From the NCBI GenBank assembly GCA_002778645.1, contig PFAQ01000041.1, forward strand, positions 40,051 to 50,334: a stretch of DNA of 10,284 nt, read 5' to 3'. Shown here in pieces: positions 1-5,648 of the stretch. The position numbers and the translations under genes were made by a program. Origin of the DNA: Candidatus Falkowbacteria bacterium CG10_big_fil_rev_8_21_14_0_10_39_9 (lineage in GTDB: Bacteria > Patescibacteriota > Patescibacteriia > Patescibacteriales > UBA12465). The notes beneath the pieces were generated by a model, which saw only the letters and a program-made list of their open reading frames with translations, did not search any database and was not told where the DNA came from. Numbering within the stretch: position 1 is the stretch's first letter; every line of letters starts with the position of its first letter.

Positions 1-573
1 TAGCGGCAAACTCACTGATTCCACCCTCTTTTTGATAATTTTTATTTATAAAATCCTTATAATGTTTTTGTATCAAAACTGAGAGACCGGCACCGCCCAT
101 AGAGGCTAAAGCAAATAGAACTATTTGATTAATATTCGTGGTGTTGTCCTTAAAGGCATCAGCAAATAACATTGGAGCGTAACCCTGGATAAAGGCTGGC
201 ACCATTAAGGCAGCCGAGAGACCGACATATTTTGTTTTATCGCCTTTCATAAAACGAGAGAATATGTCTTGAATTTTTCCTAAAATATTTATTTTATGAA
301 CTGGCAAACTTTCTATATCTTTCAAATCGCAAATTTTAATTAATTGCTTGAGCTCTCTGTCGGAAAAACCAGCCTGCTCGTATTTTTCTTGCAGTCCAGA
401 AATTAATTCTTCTTTTTTGTCTTTTTCTGAATAAAAATTTATTTTTCTATCTTTATTATCTTTAATAATTCCGGTTTTAATCTCAGCAACATTGCTTCTA
501 AATTTACTAGCATTATGGGCCAAGCGATAAGAGTCAAAATATAGTCGAAGCGAACCCAAAAGTTCTTTTTCAT
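1..573 (-). CDS. Unknown membrane protein, 3' end outside the window
   Basis: No family is recognised. The frame is open from just after the upstream stop (587-589) to the left window edge, roughly 190 residues, with no stop inside the window. The N-terminal two thirds are charged and probably helical (many Lys, Glu and Asp). Two hydrophobic stretches follow near the edge, around YVGLSAALMVPAFIQGY and IVLFALASMGGAGLSVLI, suggesting at least two membrane segments. The start is uncertain. An ATG at 571-573 is followed by five A bases (566-570) and is one base out of frame with the long frame. With six A it would read MKKELLGSLRLYF and continue without a break. Otherwise the first ordinary in-frame start is TTG at 557-559, which has no ribosome binding site. 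The long frame is also in phase with the preceding gene across that gene's TAA. The position downstream of the 122-residue gene on the same strand suggests co-transcription. Confidence 0.6.
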
Positions 574-586
574 TTTGACTTAAAAT

Positions 587-955
587 TTACTTTTCCCCAT
601 TCTTTAAGTTAATTTCAAGATCACCATTTTTATTTTCGATTATTTCTTCAATCTCCTCACTGTTAAGTTCTGGGTTGTAAATTTTGGTCATTAATAATTT
701 AATGCGGCCATCTGCCACCTCATCTAAATTATCAACAAAATTTTCTCTCTCTATTTCATTTTTTATTTCTTTTCTAATATTAACCATTTCCAAAACTAAA
801 TCTTTGGGTAATTTTTCCTTACCAAAATGCTCTTGCAAAATGTCCCCAACCAAATCTAAATTCTCCTTTTTTTCTGTAAAAGATTCTTTTTGAGATACTC
901 CCAATTCTTTAATTGTATTTTTTTCAAAACCCATAGAATAATTTAATAACTTCAT
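587..955 (-). CDS. Hypothetical acidic 122-residue protein
   Basis: No family is recognised. From the ATG at 953-955 it encodes 122 residues starting MKLLNYSMGFEKN, rich in Glu, Lys and Asn, with no convincing membrane segment and probable amphipathic helices (for example KDLVLEMVNIRKEIKNEIE). A longer frame starts at 1015, but I prefer 955. The 20 extra residues would be the translation of a promoter-like stretch (964-992), and the ATG at 955 overlaps by four bases (ATGA) the stop of another minus-strand frame that ends at 952, a usual coupling arrangement. There is no Shine-Dalgarno sequence. The gene ends with TAA at 587, and the next gene begins within about 30 bases in the same direction, so they are likely co-transcribed. 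Function is unknown. Confidence 0.6.
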   Translation of the reverse strand: MKLLNYSMGFEKNTIKELGVSQKESFTEKKENLDLVGDILQEHFGKEKLPKDLVLEMVNIRKEIKNEIERENFVDNLDEVADGRIKLLMTKIYNPELNSEEIEEIIENKNGDLEINLKNGEK

Positions 956-1338
956 AAAATTGTAGTATAAAACCAACAAAAAATCAAGTAAAACTGATAA
1001 TATGCCCACACCCATGGCGGTTTTTCAACCAACATGTCAATATATGGCCATAAGTGTGTGCCTAAAACAAAATCAAAAAAACCTGATATCAGCCAGGGCC
1101 ATTTTTCAATTTCACCTTTTTATTTAGATAAATCGAATAACATATTCCAAAAACTAAACCACGGCACCAGAGCAAGAGAAATATATTTTCAAAACCAATT
1201 ACCTGAGACAGACTGATTACCCTCAACCTTAACGTTATTCAACGGCATGACCTTGCTCGACTTTCACAAACAGCCATCGGGATCCAATTCGCAGCCAATA
1301 ATATTTCCCGAACAATTACCACAACGGGGATTTTTAAT
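952..1338 (-). pseudogene. Remnant of a Trp-rich small membrane protein
   Basis: One minus-strand frame reads through this stretch with recurrent stops at 1264-1266 (TGA), 1189-1191 (TGA), 1120-1122 (TAA) and 952-954 (TGA). The pieces between look protein-like. The first is Cys-rich (RCGNCSGNIIGCELDPDGCL). The second begins with an ATG at 1246-1248 (MPLNNVKVEGNQSVSGNWF). Two membrane-like pieces follow: KYISLALVPWFSFWNMLFDL, then a 55-residue piece containing EKWPWLISGFFDFVLGTHLW and WVWAYYQFYLIFCWFYTTIL. Its last stop overlaps the next gene's ATG as ATGA. The final piece has no start codon except an internal ATG at 1033-1035. I read this as a decayed gene with at least one TGG-to-TGA type loss. 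It could also be a set of unrelated small frames. No other gene is supported between 1016 and 1338. Confidence 0.35.
964..992 (-). promoter_or_regulatory. Possible promoter for the 122-residue gene
   Basis: On the minus strand TTTACT (987-992) and TATACT (964-969) are 17 bases apart. The ATG at 955 lies 8 bases beyond the -10 box, so the transcript would be leaderless or nearly so. The stretch lies inside another possible coding frame, so this may be coincidental. Confidence 0.35.
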
Positions 1339-1893
1339 TTATGATAAAATTTCCGTCTGATTATTGACATCAACTATCTTAGCAAGTCCCGCCAGTGGTC
1401 GAAAATTTTCCCCCATCAACTCTAACTTAAGCTTGTAGTATCCCACCCAATCCGTGGAAATCTCTCTTTGAGCTTCTTCGATCGACATAAGTTTTTGGCA
1501 CACCGCCTGATACAGATAGTCTTCAAACTTAACCTTGGCGGCCACACCATACTCTTGATCATATTTTTGGGGCCAGAGATTAGAAATATCATTACTCCCT
1601 CCCAGCATCGAAGGAATTAGGTGATCAACTTGATATCCGGCCCTCTCTTCATAAGACAAACCATAATTAGCATAAACCTGCTGTTTGGTTTTTTTGGAAA
1701 CATCACGAACTTTTTTAGAATAACCGGGGACACAAATAATATCGGTGCCGGTAGTCAAAACCAACCCTGGAGTACAACTTGAATCAGGCAATGACTGATT
1801 AGCCACGCAATTTGTTTTATTGTCTTGAGCAAAAATACTAGAAGCGAAGAAAAAAGATAATAGTAGCAATGGGATAACAATAACTTTTTTCAT
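1339..1893 (-). CDS. Secreted HNH-type nuclease-like protein
   Basis: From the ATG at 1891-1893 it encodes 184 residues. It begins with a signal peptide: MKK, a hydrophobic core (VIVIPLLLLSFFFASSIF), then AQD as a plausible signal peptidase I site. The mature part has the layout I associate with small exported HNH-like proteins: SCTPG, then ICVPGYSKKVR, then VDHLIPSMLGGSNDISNLWP. The Asp-His pair and the later Asn fit an HNH (beta-beta-alpha metal) nuclease core. Four Cys residues near the N-terminus and one later could form disulfides outside the membrane. A GTG at 1911 would add six residues upstream of the signal peptide and is less likely. It follows the pilin-FISUMP gene by about 40 bases on the same strand, suggesting one transcript. 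Nuclease activity on extracellular or imported DNA is inferred from the motif only; the real substrate is unknown. Confidence 0.7.
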   Translation of the reverse strand: MKKVIVIPLLLLSFFFASSIFAQDNKTNCVANQSLPDSSCTPGLVLTTGTDIICVPGYSKKVRDVSKKTKQQVYANYGLSYEERAGYQVDHLIPSMLGGSNDISNLWPQKYDQEYGVAAKVKFEDYLYQAVCQKLMSIEEAQREISTDWVGYYKLKLELMGENFRPLAGLAKIVDVNNQTEILS

Positions 1894-1933
1894 ACCAAAA
1901 TTATTTATCACTAAAGAAAAAAATTAATCCGAA

Positions 1934-2764
1934 TTAATCGCGCAAACATCGGATTGAATAGCTACTAGCACGACTATATGCGTCTGAGTTAAAACTGGTT
2001 TGGTCACTACGAAAATGATTTATTCTAACATAATCTTCTCCCACGATAGAAGATGACCAAAAACTTGTTCCTTCGCCCTGGAAATGATCCGAGCCTCCAA
2101 CAACAAACTCACCCGCCGGTAAGATATTGAAACCAAAATGATCATCACCGTTCCAAATTGGAGATACTGCTTTAAGGGCCGTAGCTTCAACGCCATAATA
2201 ACCGTTAGCAGTTAGATAATCGGCCAGTGTATACCATTCGGTATCACTCGGAATATGCCAACCAGACGGACAAAGACCCTGGACATTACCAGTTGGTGCT
2301 GGACTCCAGTCACTACTGTTAGTAGCCCCATTTTCATAAATAACCGCCTCGGCCCATTGATACAGGCCGCCATCTTCCGTGCAATTGCTTAAAGTATTAG
2401 CATAACAATGTTTTTCAAATATACCATTATTAGTCTGAGTAGTAGTCCTAGTCACCATGGTACCGACATTCAAATTTTTTGTTAACCAGCATTGAGTACC
2501 GATTTGAACTGTGCCATAAGGTCCACCTTCATAAGTTACAGAATCCACGCCGCAGACCAAGGGATCACTACAAACTCCAGTGCTACAAGTCTGTCCGCTA
2601 GTACAAGGATTGGGACAGGTTGAGCCACAACTGTCAGACTCGCCACTACATTTCCCGGTACAACTTGGAGTACAACTGCCGCCACTACAAGCCGTATCCA
2701 AAAATCCATCGCGCGTAATACATTTCAGGCCGGCGCTCAAAGAGCCGGTAGGGCCCCCAAACAA
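1934..2764 (-). CDS. FISUMP-domain surface protein, C-terminal part of a frameshifted pilin fusion
   Basis: The fragment is 276 codons if read from a TTG at 2762-2764, but that is probably not a real start. It opens with GGPTGSLSAGLKC, the usual continuation of the pilin C-terminus. A Cys-rich linker follows (about 14 Cys, roughly residues 25-72, including CTPSCTGKCSGESDSCGSTC). Then comes a FISUMP domain (Fibrobacter succinogenes major paralogous domain), recognised by IGTQCWLTKNLNVGT, LYQWAEA, GLCPSGWHIPSDTEW, GFNILPAGE, FWSSS and the terminal SIRCLRD. In these bacteria such domains commonly sit behind a prepilin N-terminus, giving a surface-displayed minor pilin or adhesin. I infer that this frame and the pilin frame upstream form one gene of about 395 codons, split by a one-base slip in the G tract at 2754-2758. 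The ligand is unknown. Confidence 0.75.
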   Translation of the reverse strand: MFGGPTGSLSAGLKCITRDGFLDTACSGGSCTPSCTGKCSGESDSCGSTCPNPCTSGQTCSTGVCSDPLVCGVDSVTYEGGPYGTVQIGTQCWLTKNLNVGTMVTRTTTQTNNGIFEKHCYANTLSNCTEDGGLYQWAEAVIYENGATNSSDWSPAPTGNVQGLCPSGWHIPSDTEWYTLADYLTANGYYGVEATALKAVSPIWNGDDHFGFNILPAGEFVVGGSDHFQGEGTSFWSSSIVGEDYVRINHFRSDQTSFNSDAYSRASSYSIRCLRD

Positions 2765-3120
2765 TAAGACAGGGTGAAGGTGGTACCAGCTGAATTAACA
2801 TCGTAAACAAATTGATTAGTACTATTATCACAAATACCATCGGGAGGATTAGGCGCAGTTGGTAGATTAACCATATAAGCCTTGCCATCAATCACGAGAG
2901 ATCCAGAATTAAATTCAGCCTCTGTGGGAAAACGATTTTGATCATTGAAAAACATCTCCAGAGCCGTTTTTGTTTGCTTAGCGTCACCAATGCGCTTAGC
3001 ATCACGAGTCTTGGCCCGAGCACTACTGAAAGCCAAAACTGAGATGGTGGCCAAAATACCAATAATGGCAATCACCACCAACAATTCGATCAGAGTAAAA
3101 GCTTTTCTTGGTTTAGACAT
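2737..3120 (-). CDS. Type IV prepilin-like N-terminal part of the pilin-FISUMP gene
   Basis: Starting at the ATG at 3118-3120, it begins MSKPRKA followed by FTLIELLVVIAIIGILATIS: a short basic leader, a prepilin peptidase site (Ala in place of the more usual Gly before Phe), Glu at mature position 5 and the hydrophobic alpha-1 helix. The following segment (RAKTRDAKRIGDAKQTKTALEM, then FNDQNRFPT) is typical of pseudopilins of the GspG/PilE type in Patescibacteria. An upstream ATG at 3183 would add 21 residues before the leader and would include the promoter, so it is rejected. In frame it ends at TGA 2737 after SYCLGALPAL. Relatives normally continue past SYCLG with GG-TG-LSAG, which is exactly what the neighbouring frame encodes after the G tract. 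The product would be inserted in the inner membrane and assembled or displayed by a type IV pilus system. Confidence 0.8.
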   Translation of the reverse strand: MSKPRKAFTLIELLVVIAIIGILATISVLAFSSARAKTRDAKRIGDAKQTKTALEMFFNDQNRFPTEAEFNSGSLVIDGKAYMVNLPTAPNPPDGICDNSTNQFVYDVNSAGTTFTLSYCLGALPAL

Positions 3121-3153
3121 ATCGATTAAATAGAAGTAAATAATAATACCTAT

Positions 3154-3183
3154 AGTATAGCAAATTTTAGCTTTTTTTAACAA
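3154..3183 (-). promoter_or_regulatory. Promoter of the pilin-FISUMP gene
   Basis: TTGTTA (3178-3183) and TATACT (3154-3159) are separated by 18 bases on the minus strand, with TGC just before the -10 box (extended -10). It directly follows the tRNA-Thr terminator. The untranslated leader would be about 30 bases and has no Shine-Dalgarno sequence. Confidence 0.55.
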
Positions 3184-3187
3184 ACAG

Positions 3188-3214
3188 AAAGACCATTATC
3201 CGATAATGGTCTTT
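3188..3214 (-). terminator. Intrinsic terminator after tRNA-Thr
   Basis: A perfect 13-base inverted repeat (arms 3188-3200 and 3202-3214, core GACCATTATC) is followed on the minus strand by a T-rich tail (CTGTTTGTT). It ends the tRNA-Thr transcript just before the pilin promoter. Confidence 0.75.
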
Positions 3215-3225
3215 TTATTAGTCTG

Positions 3226-3298
3226 AGCCGTCTGTCGGGTTCGAACCGACGACCTGCTGTTTACAAGACAGCTGCTCTACCAGCTGAGCTAAGACGGC
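3226..3298 (-). tRNA. tRNA-Thr (anticodon UGU)
   Basis: A full cloverleaf can be folded by eye on the minus strand. The acceptor stem is GCCGTCT with AGACGGC, the D-arm is GCTC...GAGC, the anticodon stem is GCTGT with ACAGC around the loop CTTGTAA (anticodon TGT), and the T-arm is GTCGG-TTCGAAC-CCGAC. CCA is not encoded. It has its own promoter upstream and a terminator downstream. Confidence 0.95.
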
Positions 3299-3313
3299 CT
3301 AAAGCACTGTTTT

Positions 3314-3342
3314 ATAATAAATTATTAAATGATATTTGTCCA
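3314..3342 (-). promoter_or_regulatory. Promoter of tRNA-Thr
   Basis: TGGACA (3337-3342) and TATTAT (3314-3319) lie 17 bases apart on the minus strand. Transcription would start about 10 bases upstream of the mature tRNA 5' end. Confidence 0.6.
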
Positions 3343-3354
3343 GGGGGCAAATAA

Positions 3355-3384
3355 AAAGACCGTTCTGTTTAAGAAACGGCCTTT
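3355..3384 (-). terminator. Intrinsic terminator of glmS
   Basis: Ten-base arms at 3355-3364 and 3375-3384 (AAAGGCCGTT with AACGGTCTTT on the minus strand, one G-T pair) are followed by a TTTTT-containing tail. It lies 16 bases beyond the glmS stop codon. Confidence 0.8.
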
Positions 3385-3400
3385 AAAAAATATTACTTGA

Positions 3401-5230
3401 TTATTCTGTCGTAACTGACTTGGCCAGATTACGAGGATGATCAACGTCTTTTCCCCTGGAAAAGGCAGAATAATAGGCAAATAATTGCAACGGAATGACA
3501 TTTATCAGTGGTGATAAAATATCATCTACAAGCGGCACAACAATTATTTCCTTAGTTAATCCAGTTATTTCATTATCATTTTTATTAACCAAGGCTATTA
3601 CCCGACCACCATGATGTTTAATCTCAGAGATATTATTCATGGTTTTGTAATAGAATTCTCCTTGAGTAGCTATCACTATAACAGGCATCGCTTCATCAAT
3701 AAGCGCCAGAGGACCGTGCTTGGATTCGCCCGCTGGCAAACCTTCGGCATGCACATAAGAAATCTCTTTTAACTTGAGAGCTCCCTCTAGTGCGACGGGA
3801 AAACTATAACCTCTGCCTAAAAATAAACAATTGGTAGTTTGTTTTAATTTCCGGGCTAAGGTCCTAATCACTTTCTCGCTCCCCAGAGCCTGTTCCATTA
3901 AATTGGGCAGGGATTCCAGTTGATTAATAATCCTGAGATTAAAATTAGAAATAGTTTTTTTGTCATTAGCTAATTTTAGTGCAAACAATAATAAGGCTAG
4001 AGCTTGAGCCGTAAAGGCCTTAGTTGAAGCCACACCATTTTCCACACCAGCTCTAGTGTAAATTCCGGCATTAACCAAGCGCGCCATCTTGGAATTAACC
4101 ACATTACAAACACCCAAGGTAATTGCTCCTTGATCTTTAGCGGCCTCTAGAGCCACTATAGTGTCCGCTGTAGTTCCCGACTGAGAAATACCGAGCACAA
4201 TATCCCCAGCTTTGATTGTGGCCGCCTGGAACTCCGAGGCGTATTCAACCTTAACTGGTATATTAACTAGTTTCTCTAGCCAATATTTGGCTAGTAATCC
4301 AGCATGGAAAGAAGTCCCACAAGCCACTATCACCAAACTTGAAGCTTGTTTGATTTGCTCCCAACATTCATCCAGACCACCGAAGCAAATCTCCTGAGTT
4401 TTAAAATTAATTCTGCCAGTCATTCCCTGACGCATAATTTCCGGTTGTTCATGGATTTCCTTAAGCATAAAGTTGGGATAATCACCCTTGGTCAGTTGAT
4501 TAATATCAACATCCAATTCCTCAATCTCTGGTTTTAATACTTCTAAATTAAAATTTAGAAGCTTAGGTTCCTTGCCTGATCTGACAAGTAAAAATTGATT
4601 ATTGCCGATTTCAAAAAAATTTTTTGAATAGCCGGCAAAGGCATTTTTGTCAGAAGCCACAAAGCACTCGGAACCGTTTACACCGGCAAACAATTGTCCA
4701 CCCCGATTAACGGCTACTAAAAGTTTTTCACTTTGAGAATAAACCATCATGGCACAAGCCCCGACAATTTCTGACAAAGCTACTTGAACAGCGCTAGTTA
4801 AGTCTAATTTTTTATCAATCTTGATAAGCTCAATAAAGTTAACCAACACTTCCGTGTCGGTTTCACTATAAAAAGTAAAACCGGAATTCTCCAATTTTTT
4901 CTTGATAACTAGATAGTTCTCGACTATCCCATTATGAACAATAATCAAATCCTGAGATTGAGAGACATGGGGGTGGGCATTAGCTTCGGTGGCTCCACCA
5001 TGAGTGGCCCAACGAGTATGCGCCATACCAAAGCTAGAACAAACATAACTATTCTTCACCTTTTCCCTCAAATTTTGGAGTTGACCTGGCGCCTTGTAAA
5101 ACGCGGGCAGACCATCTTCCAGCAATACTAAACCAGCACTATCATAGCCCCGATATTCGAGACGTTCCAAGCCAGTTAACAAAGGAGGTAGGGCTAATTT
5201 TTTTCCATTATACATTATTATTCCGCACAT
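3401..5230 (-). CDS. glmS: Glutamine-fructose-6-phosphate aminotransferase (isomerizing)
   Basis: Cytosolic enzyme that makes glucosamine-6-phosphate from fructose-6-phosphate and glutamine, the entry step to UDP-GlcNAc and peptidoglycan. At 609 residues it has the usual full length. The N-terminal glutaminase domain has the nucleophile Cys2 (MCGI), then YRGYDSAG, HTRWATHG, NGIVENY and SETDTEV. The first SIS domain has VACGTSFHAG, SQSGTTADT and ENGVASTKAFTAQ. The second SIS domain has LGRGYSFPVALEGALKLKEI and HAEGLPAGESKHGPLALID. The C-terminus is DHPRNLAKSVTTE, the standard ending. The start is fixed by the need for Cys at position 2. An out-of-frame ATG at 5238-5240 opens a 10-residue frame overlapping this start. 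The gene is monocistronic, with its own promoter (5356-5384), a structured leader and a terminator (3355-3384). No Shine-Dalgarno sequence is seen. Confidence 0.97.
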   Translation of the reverse strand: MCGIIMYNGKKLALPPLLTGLERLEYRGYDSAGLVLLEDGLPAFYKAPGQLQNLREKVKNSYVCSSFGMAHTRWATHGGATEANAHPHVSQSQDLIIVHNGIVENYLVIKKKLENSGFTFYSETDTEVLVNFIELIKIDKKLDLTSAVQVALSEIVGACAMMVYSQSEKLLVAVNRGGQLFAGVNGSECFVASDKNAFAGYSKNFFEIGNNQFLLVRSGKEPKLLNFNLEVLKPEIEELDVDINQLTKGDYPNFMLKEIHEQPEIMRQGMTGRINFKTQEICFGGLDECWEQIKQASSLVIVACGTSFHAGLLAKYWLEKLVNIPVKVEYASEFQAATIKAGDIVLGISQSGTTADTIVALEAAKDQGAITLGVCNVVNSKMARLVNAGIYTRAGVENGVASTKAFTAQALALLLFALKLANDKKTISNFNLRIINQLESLPNLMEQALGSEKVIRTLARKLKQTTNCLFLGRGYSFPVALEGALKLKEISYVHAEGLPAGESKHGPLALIDEAMPVIVIATQGEFYYKTMNNISEIKHHGGRVIALVNKNDNEITGLTKEIIVVPLVDDILSPLINVIPLQLFAYYSAFSRGKDVDHPRNLAKSVTTE

Positions 5231-5245
5231 AGTTTTTCATTTTTT

Positions 5246-5328
5246 AAGGTTAGATTTAATTGAATTAATTCTCCGACTCACCTAAAAATTATTTCAGATA
5301 AACCCAAAAATTAATTCAATTTAACCTT
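5246..5328 (-). promoter_or_regulatory. Long inverted repeat in the glmS leader
   Basis: The arms at 5246-5270 and 5309-5328 are complementary over 13 plus 7 bases, with a 5-base bulge in the arm nearer glmS. They enclose a loop of 38 bases. In the mRNA the stem begins at the stop codon of a 6-codon upstream frame and ends 15 bases before the glmS ATG. No T-run follows, so it is not a plain terminator. A role in control of glmS translation or mRNA stability is inferred from position and structure only. It does not resemble the glmS ribozyme core by eye. Confidence 0.5.
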
Positions 5329-5347
5329 ATTTTTCAAGGATCGACAT
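5327..5347 (-). CDS. Possible 6-residue leader peptide upstream of glmS
   Basis: On the minus strand ATG TCG ATC CTT GAA AAA TAA encodes MSILEK. The ATG is only about 2 to 4 bases from the predicted transcription start, so it could be a leaderless frame. The stop codon overlaps the first bases of the inverted repeat's 5' arm. It may be a chance frame; the position is the only support. Confidence 0.25.
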   Translation of the reverse strand: MSILEK

Positions 5348-5355
5348 CGACTTGT

Positions 5356-5384
5356 ATATTATAATTATTCCCGGATTTAGTCAA
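5356..5384 (-). promoter_or_regulatory. Promoter of glmS
   Basis: TTGACT (5379-5384) on the minus strand is followed 17 bases later by TAATAT (5356-5361). An overlapping TATAAT (5358-5363) has 15-base spacing. It lies just after the tRNA-Lys terminator and predicts a leader of about 120 bases. Confidence 0.65.
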
Positions 5385-5392
5385 CTACAACA

Positions 5393-5423
5393 AAAAAACA
5401 GCCCCATAATAGGACTGCTTTTT
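5393..5423 (-). terminator. Intrinsic terminator of tRNA-Lys
   Basis: On the minus strand AAAAAGCAGTCC (5412-5423) pairs with GGGCTGTTTTTT (5393-5404), with two G-T pairs and a 7-base loop, ending in a T-run. It separates tRNA-Lys from the glmS promoter. Confidence 0.75.
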
Positions 5424-5429
5424 GTTTTG

Positions 5430-5502
5430 TGCGCCGTGCAAGATTCGAACTTGCGACCGTCTCCTTAAAAGGGAGCTGCTCTACCAGCTGAGCTAACAGC
5501 GC
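5430..5502 (-). tRNA. tRNA-Lys (anticodon UUU)
   Basis: Cloverleaf on the minus strand. The acceptor stem is GCGCTGT with ACGGCGC (one G-T pair) and discriminator A. The D-arm is GCTCAGCTGGTAGAGC, the anticodon loop is CTTTTAA (anticodon TTT) on a stem CTCC/GGAG, and the T-arm carries the TTCGAAT loop. CCA is not encoded. Confidence 0.95.
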
Positions 5503-5543
5503 GTTTTGCCAATAAAAAAATAGAAAATTCATTTCTTAAAAAT

Positions 5544-5572
5544 ATAATATCAGAACAACTAAAATTTGGCAA
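5544..5572 (-). promoter_or_regulatory. Promoter of tRNA-Lys
   Basis: TTGCCA (5567-5572) and TATTAT (5544-5549) are 17 bases apart on the minus strand, giving a start about 35 bases upstream of the mature tRNA. It is divergent from the dnaB promoter. Confidence 0.6.
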
Positions 5573-5612
5573 TAGTGTGCATAATAAGTTGAAAAGGGGG
5601 GGAAAATAAAGC

Positions 5613-5641
5613 TTGAAAATTACTGCGATATCAGATATTAT
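5613..5641 (+). promoter_or_regulatory. Promoter of dnaB giving a leaderless mRNA
   Basis: TTGAAA (5613-5618), 17 bases, then TATTAT (5636-5641). The ATG at 5649 is 7 bases beyond the -10 box, so transcription would start at or next to the start codon. This -35 box contains the TTG that would otherwise look like an upstream start. Confidence 0.6.
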
Positions 5642-5648
5642 AGGTGGT

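Noticed and set aside
1034..1216. 60-residue plus-strand open frame
   Set aside because: It has no domain, promoter or ribosome binding site and lies antisense to the more protein-like minus-strand frame.
952..1266. UGA recoding (Trp or Gly, as in some Patescibacteria lineages)
   Set aside because: dnaB, glmS, topA and the pilin-FISUMP gene contain no in-frame TGA and use TGG for Trp. Only this short doubtful stretch has TGA in frame, and a TAA interrupts it as well.
5246..5328. glmS ribozyme
   Set aside because: The leader has one long AT-rich hairpin and I could not find the conserved ribozyme core or its pseudoknot layout upstream of glmS.
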